Positions 1 through 6,653 of a stretch of DNA of 11,006 nt are shown piece by piece; the stretch's first letter is position 1; every line of letters begins with the position of its first letter. The position numbers and the translations under genes were made by a program. Source of the DNA: Dysgonamonadaceae bacterium (GTDB lineage: Bacteria; Bacteroidota; Bacteroidia; Bacteroidales; Azobacteroidaceae); NCBI GenBank assembly GCA_031261015.1, contig JAISKG010000044.1, positions 1 through 11,006 on the forward strand, in the 5' to 3' direction. Below the pieces are notes generated by a model. The model saw only the letters and a list, made by a program, of their open reading frames with translations. It ran no database searches and was not told where the DNA came from.

Positions 1-207
1 ATCACTATCGTTACGGACAATGATGGTTCGGTAGAGGAAAAAATCAAAACCAAGTACGCAGGATACTTTGAGAATGACTTATTCACGTTTCTCTATGAGG
101 CCGATGAGGATTTGCATACTATCGAGCCGAGTGTCTTGTCCGCGAATACAGAAAACGGCGAACCGACCGAAGCATTCAAAATCGCTATTCCGGAAGAAGT
201 TAAATAA
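1..207 (+). CDS. 3' fragment of a probable OLD-family (TOPRIM) ATP-dependent endonuclease
   Basis: An open plus-strand frame enters from the left edge and stops at TAA 205-207, giving 68 visible residues. It begins ITIVTDNDGS; this hydrophobic strand followed by D-x-D-G resembles the metal-binding DxD of TOPRIM domains in OLD-family endonucleases. A later stretch, DEDLHTIEPSVLSAN, resembles the conserved 'D-xx-L-x-TLEP-xx-xxAN' region that follows it in that family. OLD proteins join an ABC-type ATPase to a TOPRIM nuclease and include anti-phage systems such as GajA. The frame ends sooner after this motif than I would expect, and its last ~10-15 codons overlap sequence that reads well as FecCD permease on the other strand, so its C-terminus is probably lost. 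The family call is from memory of motifs; the 5' part lies outside the window. Confidence 0.5.
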   Translation: MTIVTDNDGSVEEKIKTKYAGYFENDLFTFLYEADEDLHTIEPSVLSANTENGEPTEAFKIAIPEEVK

Positions 208-683
208 CTAATCATAATTCCAAGTATCAAAACCAATACATTGCTTTTCAACCTCCCGGAAATATACACAATCAACAGCAAAATTAGAAACGCTCCCGCA
301 AAAGCTGCAACTACAATCGACAAATTTAAAGAAAATCCGCCGCCGACCACGCCGCCGAATGCCAGCAACAAAATCGCCACTCCCAGATTCGCGCCGTTGC
401 TAATGCCGAGAATGGAAGGCCCCGCCAAAGGATTGTGAAACAAAGTTTGCAACATGAGTCCGCTTACAGCCAGTGCCGCACCGGACAAAAGCGCCGTAAT
501 CGCCTGAGGTAAACGATAATACAAAATAATTCCCGTCCACGCGGATTTTTCTGCCGGATGTCCCAGCAGAATATCAATGACTTGCGAGGCGGGAATAGCT
601 ACGGAACCGTACAACACGTTCGCAGCAAATAAAATCAGGAGAATGAGTCCTGTTCCGATTCCGATCACCGCCGGCTTTTTCAT
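93..683 (-). pseudogene. Truncated FecCD/BtuC-family ABC transporter permease (iron-siderophore/cobalamin type)
   Basis: The start is ATG at 681-683, six bases after the DUF4293 stop. The 196-residue frame opens with a membrane segment (about residues 7-27) and carries family hallmarks: YYRLPQAITALLSGAALAVSG (57-75 region), then LMLQTLFHNPLAGPSILGIS (76-95) and GANLGVAILL. These belong to the permease that pairs with a BtuD/FecE-type ATPase to import siderophores, haem or corrinoids. Complete family members run about 330-350 residues. Here similarity is believable to about GIMISYLTSSGIAIL (155-169); the tail ADKTLGSIVCKSSSAS is only the antisense of the plus-strand frame at 1-207. About half the protein, including the region that contacts the ATPase, is missing, so the product is unlikely to work. 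Either the gene is a true pseudogene or the window crosses an assembly join. Confidence 0.8.
160..207. other. Breakpoint joining two convergent truncated genes
   Basis: To the right of this interval the minus strand reads as a good FecCD permease; to the left the plus strand reads as a good OLD/TOPRIM-like protein. Neither gene shows its normal 3' end. No transposase, terminal repeat, tRNA or target-site duplication is visible, so a simple illegitimate join fits best, biological or from assembly. The interval is approximate because protein similarity fades gradually on both sides. Confidence 0.55.
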
Positions 684-689
684 AACGGT

Positions 690-1079
690 TTACCGTAGCC
701 GGTCCAGCGAGCGCACCAATTTCTCGTCTTTCCGAATAGCAAGGATTGCCAAAATATCCAAAACAATGGCAAATAAAGGAAATACGATCGGAACTTTCAG
801 CGCAAAAACTTCCGAATTGCCTTGATTGGGATACCAAAAATCGACAAACACAATCAAGTAGGAGCACAGCAAAAGCCCTAAAATAATGTAACAGAGCGTG
901 ATTTGCCATTTTCTTTTCTTATAGAGAAAGAGCGCGACCAAAGCCAAAGCAGCCGTGATGCCGCATTCGACCGACAAAGTCCAGTTGACCGATTGAATTC
1001 GCGCTACCGGTAAAAACAGCAAACTCACCATCAATCCGATGATAAGTAGAAAATAAATACTTTGTATCCGTTGAATCAT
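690..1079 (-). CDS. DUF4293 family four-helix membrane protein
   Basis: The 129-residue product begins MIQRIQSIYFLL, the typical opening of DUF4293 proteins, a Bacteroidota family of unknown function. Four hydrophobic segments are visible at about residues 7-25, 36-54, 59-79 and 94-115, and the C-terminus is basic (RKDEKLVRSLDRLR), which predicts a small inner-membrane protein. Its start codon overlaps the rpoZ stop as ATGA (1076-1079), which implies translational coupling; the permease start follows six bases after its stop. The rpoZ-DUF4293 pairing is common in Bacteroidales and supports the family call. No function can be assigned. Confidence 0.88.
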   Translation of the reverse strand: MIQRIQSIYFLLIIGLMVSLLFLPVARIQSVNWTLSVECGITAALALVALFLYKKRKWQITLCYIILGLLLCSYLIVFVDFWYPNQGNSEVFALKVPIVFPLFAIVLDILAILAIRKDEKLVRSLDRLR

Positions 1080-1414
1080 AATTCTTCCAATTGAGTTTCT
1101 TTTACCGGATTACGGTAATAAATCTCATGATTCGTAAATTCTTGCGCAGCGATCAGAGTTGGTTTGGGCAATCGCTCGAAGTAGCGGGAAATTTCAATTT
1201 GTTCCCTATTTTCAAAAACTTCTTCCAGATTATCGTTATAAGAAGTAAATTCGTGCAGTTTATTTTCCAATTCGCGTTTCATCTCGACGGAAATTTCGTT
1301 GGCGCGTTTGCCGATGATGCGCACGGTTTCGTAAACATTGCCCGTTTCTTCGGCCAAACTCATCATGTCGCGGGTCACGGTCGTTTCAGGGGCCATTGCT
1401 TTTTTGTAATCCAT
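1076..1414 (-). CDS. rpoZ: DNA-directed RNA polymerase subunit omega
   Basis: The 112-residue product matches the Bacteroidota form of omega: MDYKKAMAPETTVTRDMMSL at the N-terminus, then TGNVYETVRIIGKRANEIS (25-43) and a C-terminal stretch with FENREQIEISRYFERLPKPT. Omega binds the beta' subunit and helps RNA polymerase assemble; the IxxKRAxEI-like segment corresponds to the conserved helix of the family. The gene lies 42 bases downstream of bamD and overlaps the DUF4293 start by 4 bases. No separate promoter is clear in the 42-base gap, so it is probably read from the bamD promoter. Length and sequence look intact. Confidence 0.93.
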   Translation of the reverse strand: MDYKKAMAPETTVTRDMMSLAEETGNVYETVRIIGKRANEISVEMKRELENKLHEFTSYNDNLEEVFENREQIEISRYFERLPKPTLIAAQEFTNHEIYYRNPVKETQLEEL

Positions 1415-1456
1415 ATCTGCTAATTTTTTAATATTTGATTCGTTAGGTATAATTGC

Positions 1457-2275
1457 TTAATCTTTAGATACTTTATCAATATTCTCGTAGAGTTTTTTAA
1501 TTTCTTTCGAGTATTTTCCTTCCGGATAATCGTGGATGTAGGCGTAATATTCGTCGATCACATCGCGATAACGAAACTCCTTTTTATCTTCCACGCTCTT
1601 GATCGCCATTGCATATTTGGATTTAAATATGTAGTACATAAAGTTCTCTCTATATTGCGAATACGGATACGATCGCATCGCATTTTGCGCCGTAATCACG
1701 CACGACAAATAATTACCGCCGGGAAAGGGATAAAGCAGGTAATCACCTAAATTATAATACAACTTGACAGCCATTAACTCTTTCAACGCCAATTTTTCCT
1801 GCATGGCGAAAAGCGCTTGCTGCACTTCCTGCTTTTTATCGGTTTGAGGATAATATTCCAGAAAATCTTGGAATTGTTGCATGGCCTTATATGTATCCGT
1901 CTGATCCAAGCGGGGATCGGGCGAATCCAAATACAAGCCGTTGGCAGAATAATAGCGTGCTAATTCGGCGTATTCGCCCCGCGGAAAATTGGTATAATAA
2001 CTTTTGAAATATTCCGAAGCCGTCTTGTAATCCTTCATCTTATAATAACTTTGTGCTAACAGGTACAGCGATTCTTCTGCGTAGGAACTACCCCGCATCA
2101 AAGGCACCAAATCCTGAAACAAAGTCGCCGCGCGATTGTATTTTGCTTCCTCATAATACTTTTTTGCGTACTCATAGCGCACCATCTTATCGGGATTCTT
2201 CAATACCTTATTATATTCTCCGCAAGCTGTCAGTAAAATAAGTAAGAAAGAGAAGGTGATTAAATTCAATTTCAT
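1457..2275 (-). CDS. bamD: Outer membrane protein assembly factor BamD (lipoprotein)
   Basis: The 272-residue product has a lipoprotein signal peptide ending ILLTAC, with Cys18 as the lipidated residue. It is followed by helical tetratricopeptide-like repeats, for example YEYAKKYYEEAKYNRAATLF (33-52), SYAEESLYLLAQSYYKMKDY (64-83) and AMQQFQDFLEYYPQT. This is the pattern of BamD/ComL, the periplasmic lipoprotein of the BAM complex that folds beta-barrels such as SusC into the outer membrane. The length is normal for Bacteroidota BamD (about 260-290). It is first in the proposed operon bamD-rpoZ-DUF4293-permease and has its own promoter-like element. No defect is visible. Confidence 0.93.
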   Translation of the reverse strand: MKLNLITFSFLLILLTACGEYNKVLKNPDKMVRYEYAKKYYEEAKYNRAATLFQDLVPLMRGSSYAEESLYLLAQSYYKMKDYKTASEYFKSYYTNFPRGEYAELARYYSANGLYLDSPDPRLDQTDTYKAMQQFQDFLEYYPQTDKKQEVQQALFAMQEKLALKELMAVKLYYNLGDYLLYPFPGGNYLSCVITAQNAMRSYPYSQYRENFMYYIFKSKYAMAIKSVEDKKEFRYRDVIDEYYAYIHDYPEGKYSKEIKKLYENIDKVSKD

Positions 2276-2292
2276 ATTTGTTCATTTGTTTG

Positions 2293-2323
2293 CAAAAGTA
2301 ATGATTCCCTTTGAATTGCGAAA
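2293..2323 (-). promoter_or_regulatory. Bacteroidetes-type promoter of bamD operon
   Basis: On the minus strand, TACTTTTG (2293-2300) matches the -7 consensus TAnnTTTG exactly. Nineteen bases further upstream is TTTC (2320-2323), a 3-of-4 match to the -33 TTTG. The element lies 17 bases upstream of the bamD ATG, inside the 65-bp gap between cysE and bamD, so transcription would start very close to the gene. Confidence 0.65.
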
Positions 2324-2340
2324 GAATTTAATTTTTTTTA

Positions 2341-3246
2341 TTATATCCCCGCGCCGTCGGTTAAAGCGAGTTCGACAGCTTTGGTTTGTAAGATGCGCGA
2401 ATAAGGCGGCACACTTTTCGTCAACCAGATGTTACCGCCGATGATAGTGCCGCGGCCGATCGTAATTCTTCCCAGAATAGAAGAATTGGAGTAGATTGTC
2501 ACACCGTCTTCGATAATCGGATGGCGGGGAACGTCGATCGGATGTCCTTCGTCATCAAAAGTGAAACTTTTTGCTCCAAGAGTAACTCCTTGATACAAAG
2601 TTACATGTTGTCCAATAATGCTTGTTTGTCCGATTACGACACCAGTGCCGTGGTCGATGCTGAAGTATTCGCCGATCTGCGCCCCGGGATGAATGTCGAT
2701 CCCCGTTTCGGAATGCGCCAACTCGGTGATAATGCGCGGAATCAGCGGCACTTTCAGTTTGTACAATTCGTGAGCCACACGATAATTGGCAATTGCCTTG
2801 ATGGCCGGATAGCAAAAAATCACTTCGCCCACGCTTTGCGCCGCCGGATCGGAATTGAAGATCGCTTTCACATCGGTCGAAAGTATTTGCTTGACGCGCG
2901 GAAGTTGTTCCATCCATTGCTTAGCCAAAACTTGCGACTGTTCGCGAATCGCCGCCGTATCTTTATCGCCCTGCTCCATATAAAATAGAGCGTCGAAAAT
3001 TTGTTGGGATAATATATGGAGTAAATTTTCCACATTGACGCCCGTGTGGAAGAGCAGCGAACCGGGATTCACCATCGAATTGCTGAAATAACCTGGAAAA
3101 ACGATGGAGCGGATCAATTCGACCATTTCCTGAACACAAGCTATCGACGGAATGCGCCGTTCGTGCACGGGAATGTTCGGATAGCGGTTTGAGTAGTCGC
3201 CCGTCAAGGCTTCAACTACTTTCTGAAGGGGTAGGGTAGGGGTCAT
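2341..3246 (-). CDS. cysE: Serine O-acetyltransferase (CysE/EpsC type)
   Basis: The 301-residue enzyme should transfer acetyl from acetyl-CoA to L-serine, giving O-acetylserine for cysteine synthesis in the cytoplasm. The helical N-terminal half (1-180) precedes a left-handed beta-helix of hexapeptide repeats (about 183-285). Key sites are visible: DIHPGAQIG (Asp184, equivalent to E. coli Asp143), IDHGTGVVIG (Asp198-His199, the catalytic pair), LYQGVTLGAKSF (218-229) and PRHPIIEDGVTIYSNSSILG with His242. The usual DHGTGVVIGE has Gln207 in place of Glu. The length suits the longer Bacteroidota form. It sits alone between its own promoter and the bamD operon, divergent from the PUL. The ATG at 3244-3246 is preceded by A-rich leader and agrees with the promoter position. 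Confidence 0.92.
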   Translation of the reverse strand: MTPTLPLQKVVEALTGDYSNRYPNIPVHERRIPSIACVQEMVELIRSIVFPGYFSNSMVNPGSLLFHTGVNVENLLHILSQQIFDALFYMEQGDKDTAAIREQSQVLAKQWMEQLPRVKQILSTDVKAIFNSDPAAQSVGEVIFCYPAIKAIANYRVAHELYKLKVPLIPRIITELAHSETGIDIHPGAQIGEYFSIDHGTGVVIGQTSIIGQHVTLYQGVTLGAKSFTFDDEGHPIDVPRHPIIEDGVTIYSNSSILGRITIGRGTIIGGNIWLTKSVPPYSRILQTKAVELALTDGAGI

Positions 3247-3294
3247 ATTTCTACTTTTTTTCTACTTTGTTTTTATATTTTCTCGTATTCGTTG

Positions 3295-3302
3295 CAAAGG
3301 TA
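3295..3302 (-). promoter_or_regulatory. -7 box of cysE promoter
   Basis: TACCTTTG on the minus strand matches TAnnTTTG exactly, 48 bases upstream of the cysE ATG. The -33 region is only T-rich (no clean TTTG). An 8-bp inverted repeat, TTTCTCGT at 3279-3286 and ACGAGAAA at 3314-3321, brackets this box and could be a repressor site or chance. Confidence 0.55.
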
Positions 3303-3367
3303 GCGGATTCTTCACGAGAAATAAAAAAATTGGAACAATTCGTCCATTTTAAATGTTAAAGTTTGCA

Positions 3368-3432
3368 AAAAGTGCCGTTTGAGTAGTAAGTGAGTAGTCG
3401 AAAAGTGCCGTTTGAGTAGTTTTGCGTAGTCG
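3368..3432 (+). repeat. Two-copy 32-33 bp tandem repeat, candidate activator operator of the PUL
   Basis: Copy 1 (3368-3400) and copy 2 (3401-3432) each start with the identical 20-mer AAAAGTGCCGTTTGAGTAGT and end in GTAGTCG. Inside are four GTAGT cores at 3383, 3394, 3416 and 3426, so their spacings are 11, 22 and 10 bp, close to whole helical turns. The array ends about 30 bases upstream of the susC -7 box, where an activator would be expected to bind. Hybrid two-component and AraC-like regulators of PULs generally recognise direct repeats; which protein binds here is unknown and no regulator gene is in the window. Confidence 0.7.
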
Positions 3433-3436
3433 AAAA

Positions 3437-3469
3437 TTGTGATGGAATCATAAAAACTCCCTACATTTG
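3437..3469 (+). promoter_or_regulatory. Promoter of the susC-led operon
   Basis: TACATTTG at 3462-3469 matches the Bacteroidetes -7 consensus TAnnTTTG. The -33 position holds only a weak TTGT/ATTG (about 3436-3440), as is usual for activator-dependent promoters. Transcription should start near 3474, leaving an A/T-rich leader of about 25-30 bases before the susC ATG. Confidence 0.6.
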
Positions 3470-3500
3470 CAGAACGTAACACTCAAAAAATTTAATACTA

Positions 3501-6500
3501 ATGAAGAAAAGTATTTTTGCGATTGTGTATTTATTTTTATCATTTACTTTACTCGCACAAAACTCACAAAAAATTTCGGTGTCGGGAATTGTTACCGCAG
3601 GCGACGATGGAATGCCTTTAATTGGAGCCAGTGTGTCGGTCGATGGAACAACTGTCGGTACCGTTACCGATTTGGACGGACATTATATGGTAGAAGCTCC
3701 GTCGGGCGCCAAACTGAGATTCTCCTATATAGGATATAAGGAGTTGGTGAAGGTTGCTCCCGCCAGTGGAAAATTGGATGTAGTCTTGGAAACCGACGCT
3801 CATGTCTTGGACGAAGTGGTCGCCATCGGCTACGGTTCGATGAAGAGGAGCGATTTGACCGGCGCTATCAGTTCCGTGAAAGCCGACCAGTTGCAAAAAA
3901 CGCCTGCTCCGGGTTTGGATCAGGCTTTGCAAGGACGCGCAGCCGGCGTTACGGTTATTTCCAGCAGCGGACAGCCGGGCGCAGCAGCGCAAGTGCGTAT
4001 TCGCGGTATCGGCACTGTTCTCAGCGACAGTTCTCCAATATATGTAGTGGACGGAATCATTACCAGTGATATTTCCTTTTTAAGTCCCAACGATATTCAA
4101 TCGACCGAGATATTAAAGGACGCTTCGTCGAGCGCCATTTACGGTTCGCGCGGAGCCAACGGTGTCATTTTGGTTACTACGAAAAGCGGCGTTAAAAACG
4201 GCGACGGCAAAATCTCCTTTAATTCTTATTATGGAGTACAAAATCGCTGGCACAAACTGGATTTGATGAAAAGCAAGGAATATACCGAAACAATGTTTGC
4301 TATCAATGCTCCGGCTGACGAAAAGAAATATTACAACAAAAACGGTTTCAATGCTTGGTTGGCAGCCTATCGTACTGGAGGATCTCCTTATTACCCAGTG
4401 ATTCAAACGAAAAAAAATCCGGAGGGTTTGGATTATTCGGCGATTGAAACCGATTGGCAGGACGAAGTATTCCATGCCAACGCGCCTATCCAAAGTTATC
4501 ACTTGTCGATCGAAGGCGGGAACGAGAAAAACCAGTATTCCTTGAGTGGAAACTATATCAAACAGGATGGAACCATTATCGGGTCGAACTACGAACGCTT
4601 GACGATCCGCGCCAATTCTTCGTCTAATGTCAGAAAATGGCTCAAAGTGGGAGAAAATATCTCATTGGCCGCTTCTAAAGGACGTAATGCGATGAATAAC
4701 GATGCCAGCCCTGGCGCTTCGGTGTTGTCGGCTGCTTTGGCGATGGCTCCCTGGGATCCTACTCATTATCCCGAAGGTTCCTATAATTTAGATGGAAAAG
4801 ATCTGAGCGGGCAAATCGCGGCTTCTTCCAATTTCCGCGACGTAATGAATCCTTTCTCCATGGTGGATCGCATTCATCCCGAAGATAAGGTAGAACGCTG
4901 GGTTGGCGATGTATGGGCGGAAATTATGCCCTTGAAATACTTAAAATTACGTTCATCCGTCGGATTGGATTTGACAAATATTCGCAGTAAAATATTCAGA
5001 GATGCGTATATGTATTCTTCCTACGACTATTTATCGGAAAATTCCTTGATAAGTTCGATGAGTCGAGGCGCTATGATCCTTTGGGAGAATACGGTTACTT
5101 GGGCGCAAACAATTGATAAACACGATTTTACAGTTATGTTCGGCCAAACGGCGGAAGAATACAACTATTATAGCATCTCCGGTTCCGGAGAGCGTATTTT
5201 AGTGACATCTCCGGAGAATTGGTATTTGAGTAAGACTACTTATAACCAGCAGCAAGCAGGCGACGGAGTTGATCGCACCCGTATGTTCTCGCTTTTAGGA
5301 CGTGCGCATTATGTCTATAACAACCGTTATCTGGCCACTTTCAGTTTCCGGCAAGACTCTTCCAGCAAGTTTCCCAAATATCCTACCGGCTATTTTCCTT
5401 CGGCGGGCTTAGCTTGGCGCGTCAGCGAAGAAAGTTTTATGAAAGACATTACACCCATTGATTATTTGAAAGTACGCTTGGGTTGGGGTAAGTTGGGTAA
5501 TGAAAAAGTAGGACAATCTTCTTTTCAGGCCTCCATGTTCAATTCAGGACCTACCTACGTAGATTATATATTAGGCCTTACTCCCGACTATGCTCGCGGT
5601 GCAGCCATCCTTTCCATGGCCAACGAAGACGGAAGATGGGAAGTGACCGAACAATGGGATCTTGGAATTGATTTCGGCCTGTTCAATAATGCCTTGATAG
5701 GAACTATTGACCTTTTCCGGCGCGATACGCAGGATATGATTTTGACATTGACCTCGCCTTCGATTGTCGGTAACCGGTTTTATCCGTCAGCGAATACGGG
5801 AACCATGCGTAATCAGGGAATTGAACTGAGTTTGGATCATCAACGTAAAATAGGCGATGTCAATTACTCAGTCGGCGGGAACGTATCGTTCATCAAAAAT
5901 AAAATATTGAAACTCAACGGCGGCGATCGCGTATGGGGCGATCGCTGGATTTGCGACGAGGGACTTCCGGTTTTTACTTTCTTTGCTTACGAGTATGAAG
6001 GCATTTATCAAAGCGACGAAGAAGCCAATGAAGCCTTGTGGGGTTACCAAAAAGAAGGAAAGGCAAATCCCTATCAAGCCGGCGATGCTAAATATGCCGA
6101 TTTGGATAACGACGGGCAAATAACTTCCAACGACCGTAAAACGATGGGTAATCCTTTTCCTTGGTTGACTTATGGCTTGAATTTGAGCGCCAATTACAAA
6201 GGTTTTGATTTGGAACTCTTTTTCCAAGGCGTTTATGGCAACGAATTGTATAACGCTTTGCGCATACGAACGGAAAATACGGGACTTGAATCGGCTTTAA
6301 GTACAAAAATGAGCGATGTCTGGACGGAAGATAACCCCAACGGTACCATTCCCAATCCCACCAATTCGTTGAATCTCATGAAAAATGAAGCTACCAGCCG
6401 GTTTATCGAAAGCGGCGCTTATTTTCGTCTGAAAAATATTCAATTCGGTTATACTTTGCCGAAACCGATTACTCGCAACTGGCAGATTGAACGGCTCCGT

Positions 6501-6635
6501 TTCTATATCCAAGGCAGCAACTTGTTGACTTTGACGGGTTATACCGGATACGATCCCGAATTGCCGGGAGGTGTCGATTACGGCAATTATCCGCAAGCCC
6601 GCACCTTGTTGTTTGGCGTAAATGTTGATTTCTAA
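3501..6635 (+). CDS. SusC/RagA-family TonB-linked outer membrane transporter
   Basis: The 1044-residue product is an outer membrane beta-barrel importer that takes up oligosaccharides together with its SusD partner, powered by TonB. In order: a signal peptide (about 1-19, ending LLAQ), a CarboxypepD_reg-like domain (about 26-97), a TonB-box-like segment DEVVAIGYG (104-112), a plug with VRIRGIGT (166-172), YVVDGI (181-186) and SSAIYGSRGANGVILVTTKSG (about 210-230), then the barrel, ending in GVNVDF with the terminal aromatic used by the BAM machinery. A Ca-loop-like DLDNDGQITSND lies near the C-terminal third. There is no N-terminal STN signalling domain, so control through an anti-sigma factor is unlikely. 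It is first in the PUL, 18 bases ahead of the susD-like gene. Length and reading frame are intact; substrate is inferred only from the GH16 neighbour. Confidence 0.95.
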   Translation: MKKSIFAIVYLFLSFTLLAQNSQKISVSGIVTAGDDGMPLIGASVSVDGTTVGTVTDLDGHYMVEAPSGAKLRFSYIGYKELVKVAPASGKLDVVLETDAHVLDEVVAIGYGSMKRSDLTGAISSVKADQLQKTPAPGLDQALQGRAAGVTVISSSGQPGAAAQVRIRGIGTVLSDSSPIYVVDGIITSDISFLSPNDIQSTEILKDASSSAIYGSRGANGVILVTTKSGVKNGDGKISFNSYYGVQNRWHKLDLMKSKEYTETMFAINAPADEKKYYNKNGFNAWLAAYRTGGSPYYPVIQTKKNPEGLDYSAIETDWQDEVFHANAPIQSYHLSIEGGNEKNQYSLSGNYIKQDGTIIGSNYERLTIRANSSSNVRKWLKVGENISLAASKGRNAMNNDASPGASVLSAALAMAPWDPTHYPEGSYNLDGKDLSGQIAASSNFRDVMNPFSMVDRIHPEDKVERWVGDVWAEIMPLKYLKLRSSVGLDLTNIRSKIFRDAYMYSSYDYLSENSLISSMSRGAMILWENTVTWAQTIDKHDFTVMFGQTAEEYNYYSISGSGERILVTSPENWYLSKTTYNQQQAGDGVDRTRMFSLLGRAHYVYNNRYLATFSFRQDSSSKFPKYPTGYFPSAGLAWRVSEESFMKDITPIDYLKVRLGWGKLGNEKVGQSSFQASMFNSGPTYVDYILGLTPDYARGAAILSMANEDGRWEVTEQWDLGIDFGLFNNALIGTIDLFRRDTQDMILTLTSPSIVGNRFYPSANTGTMRNQGIELSLDHQRKIGDVNYSVGGNVSFIKNKILKLNGGDRVWGDRWICDEGLPVFTFFAYEYEGIYQSDEEANEALWGYQKEGKANPYQAGDAKYADLDNDGQITSNDRKTMGNPFPWLTYGLNLSANYKGFDLELFFQGVYGNELYNALRIRTENTGLESALSTKMSDVWTEDNPNGTIPNPTNSLNLMKNEATSRFIESGAYFRLKNIQFGYTLPKPITRNWQIERLRFYIQGSNLLTLTGYTGYDPELPGGVDYGNYPQARTLLFGVNVDF

Positions 6636-6653
6636 TTCTAAAATAACACAGTC

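Noticed and set aside
1..207. Insertion sequence or prophage edge at the left junction
   Set aside because: No transposase or integrase motif, terminal inverted repeat, direct repeat or tRNA is visible around the breakpoint.
2521..2988. 155-codon plus-strand frame within cysE
   Set aside because: Antisense to conserved hexapeptide-repeat and N-terminal domain codons of the acetyltransferase; no independent support.
3368..3432. Tandem repeat read as a CRISPR array
   Set aside because: Only two units, directly abutting with no unique spacers of constant length, no cas genes, and sited in a promoter.
6636..6653. Terminator or promoter between the susC- and susD-like genes
   Set aside because: The 18-base gap has no hairpin and no TAnnTTTG box; the genes are most simply co-transcribed.
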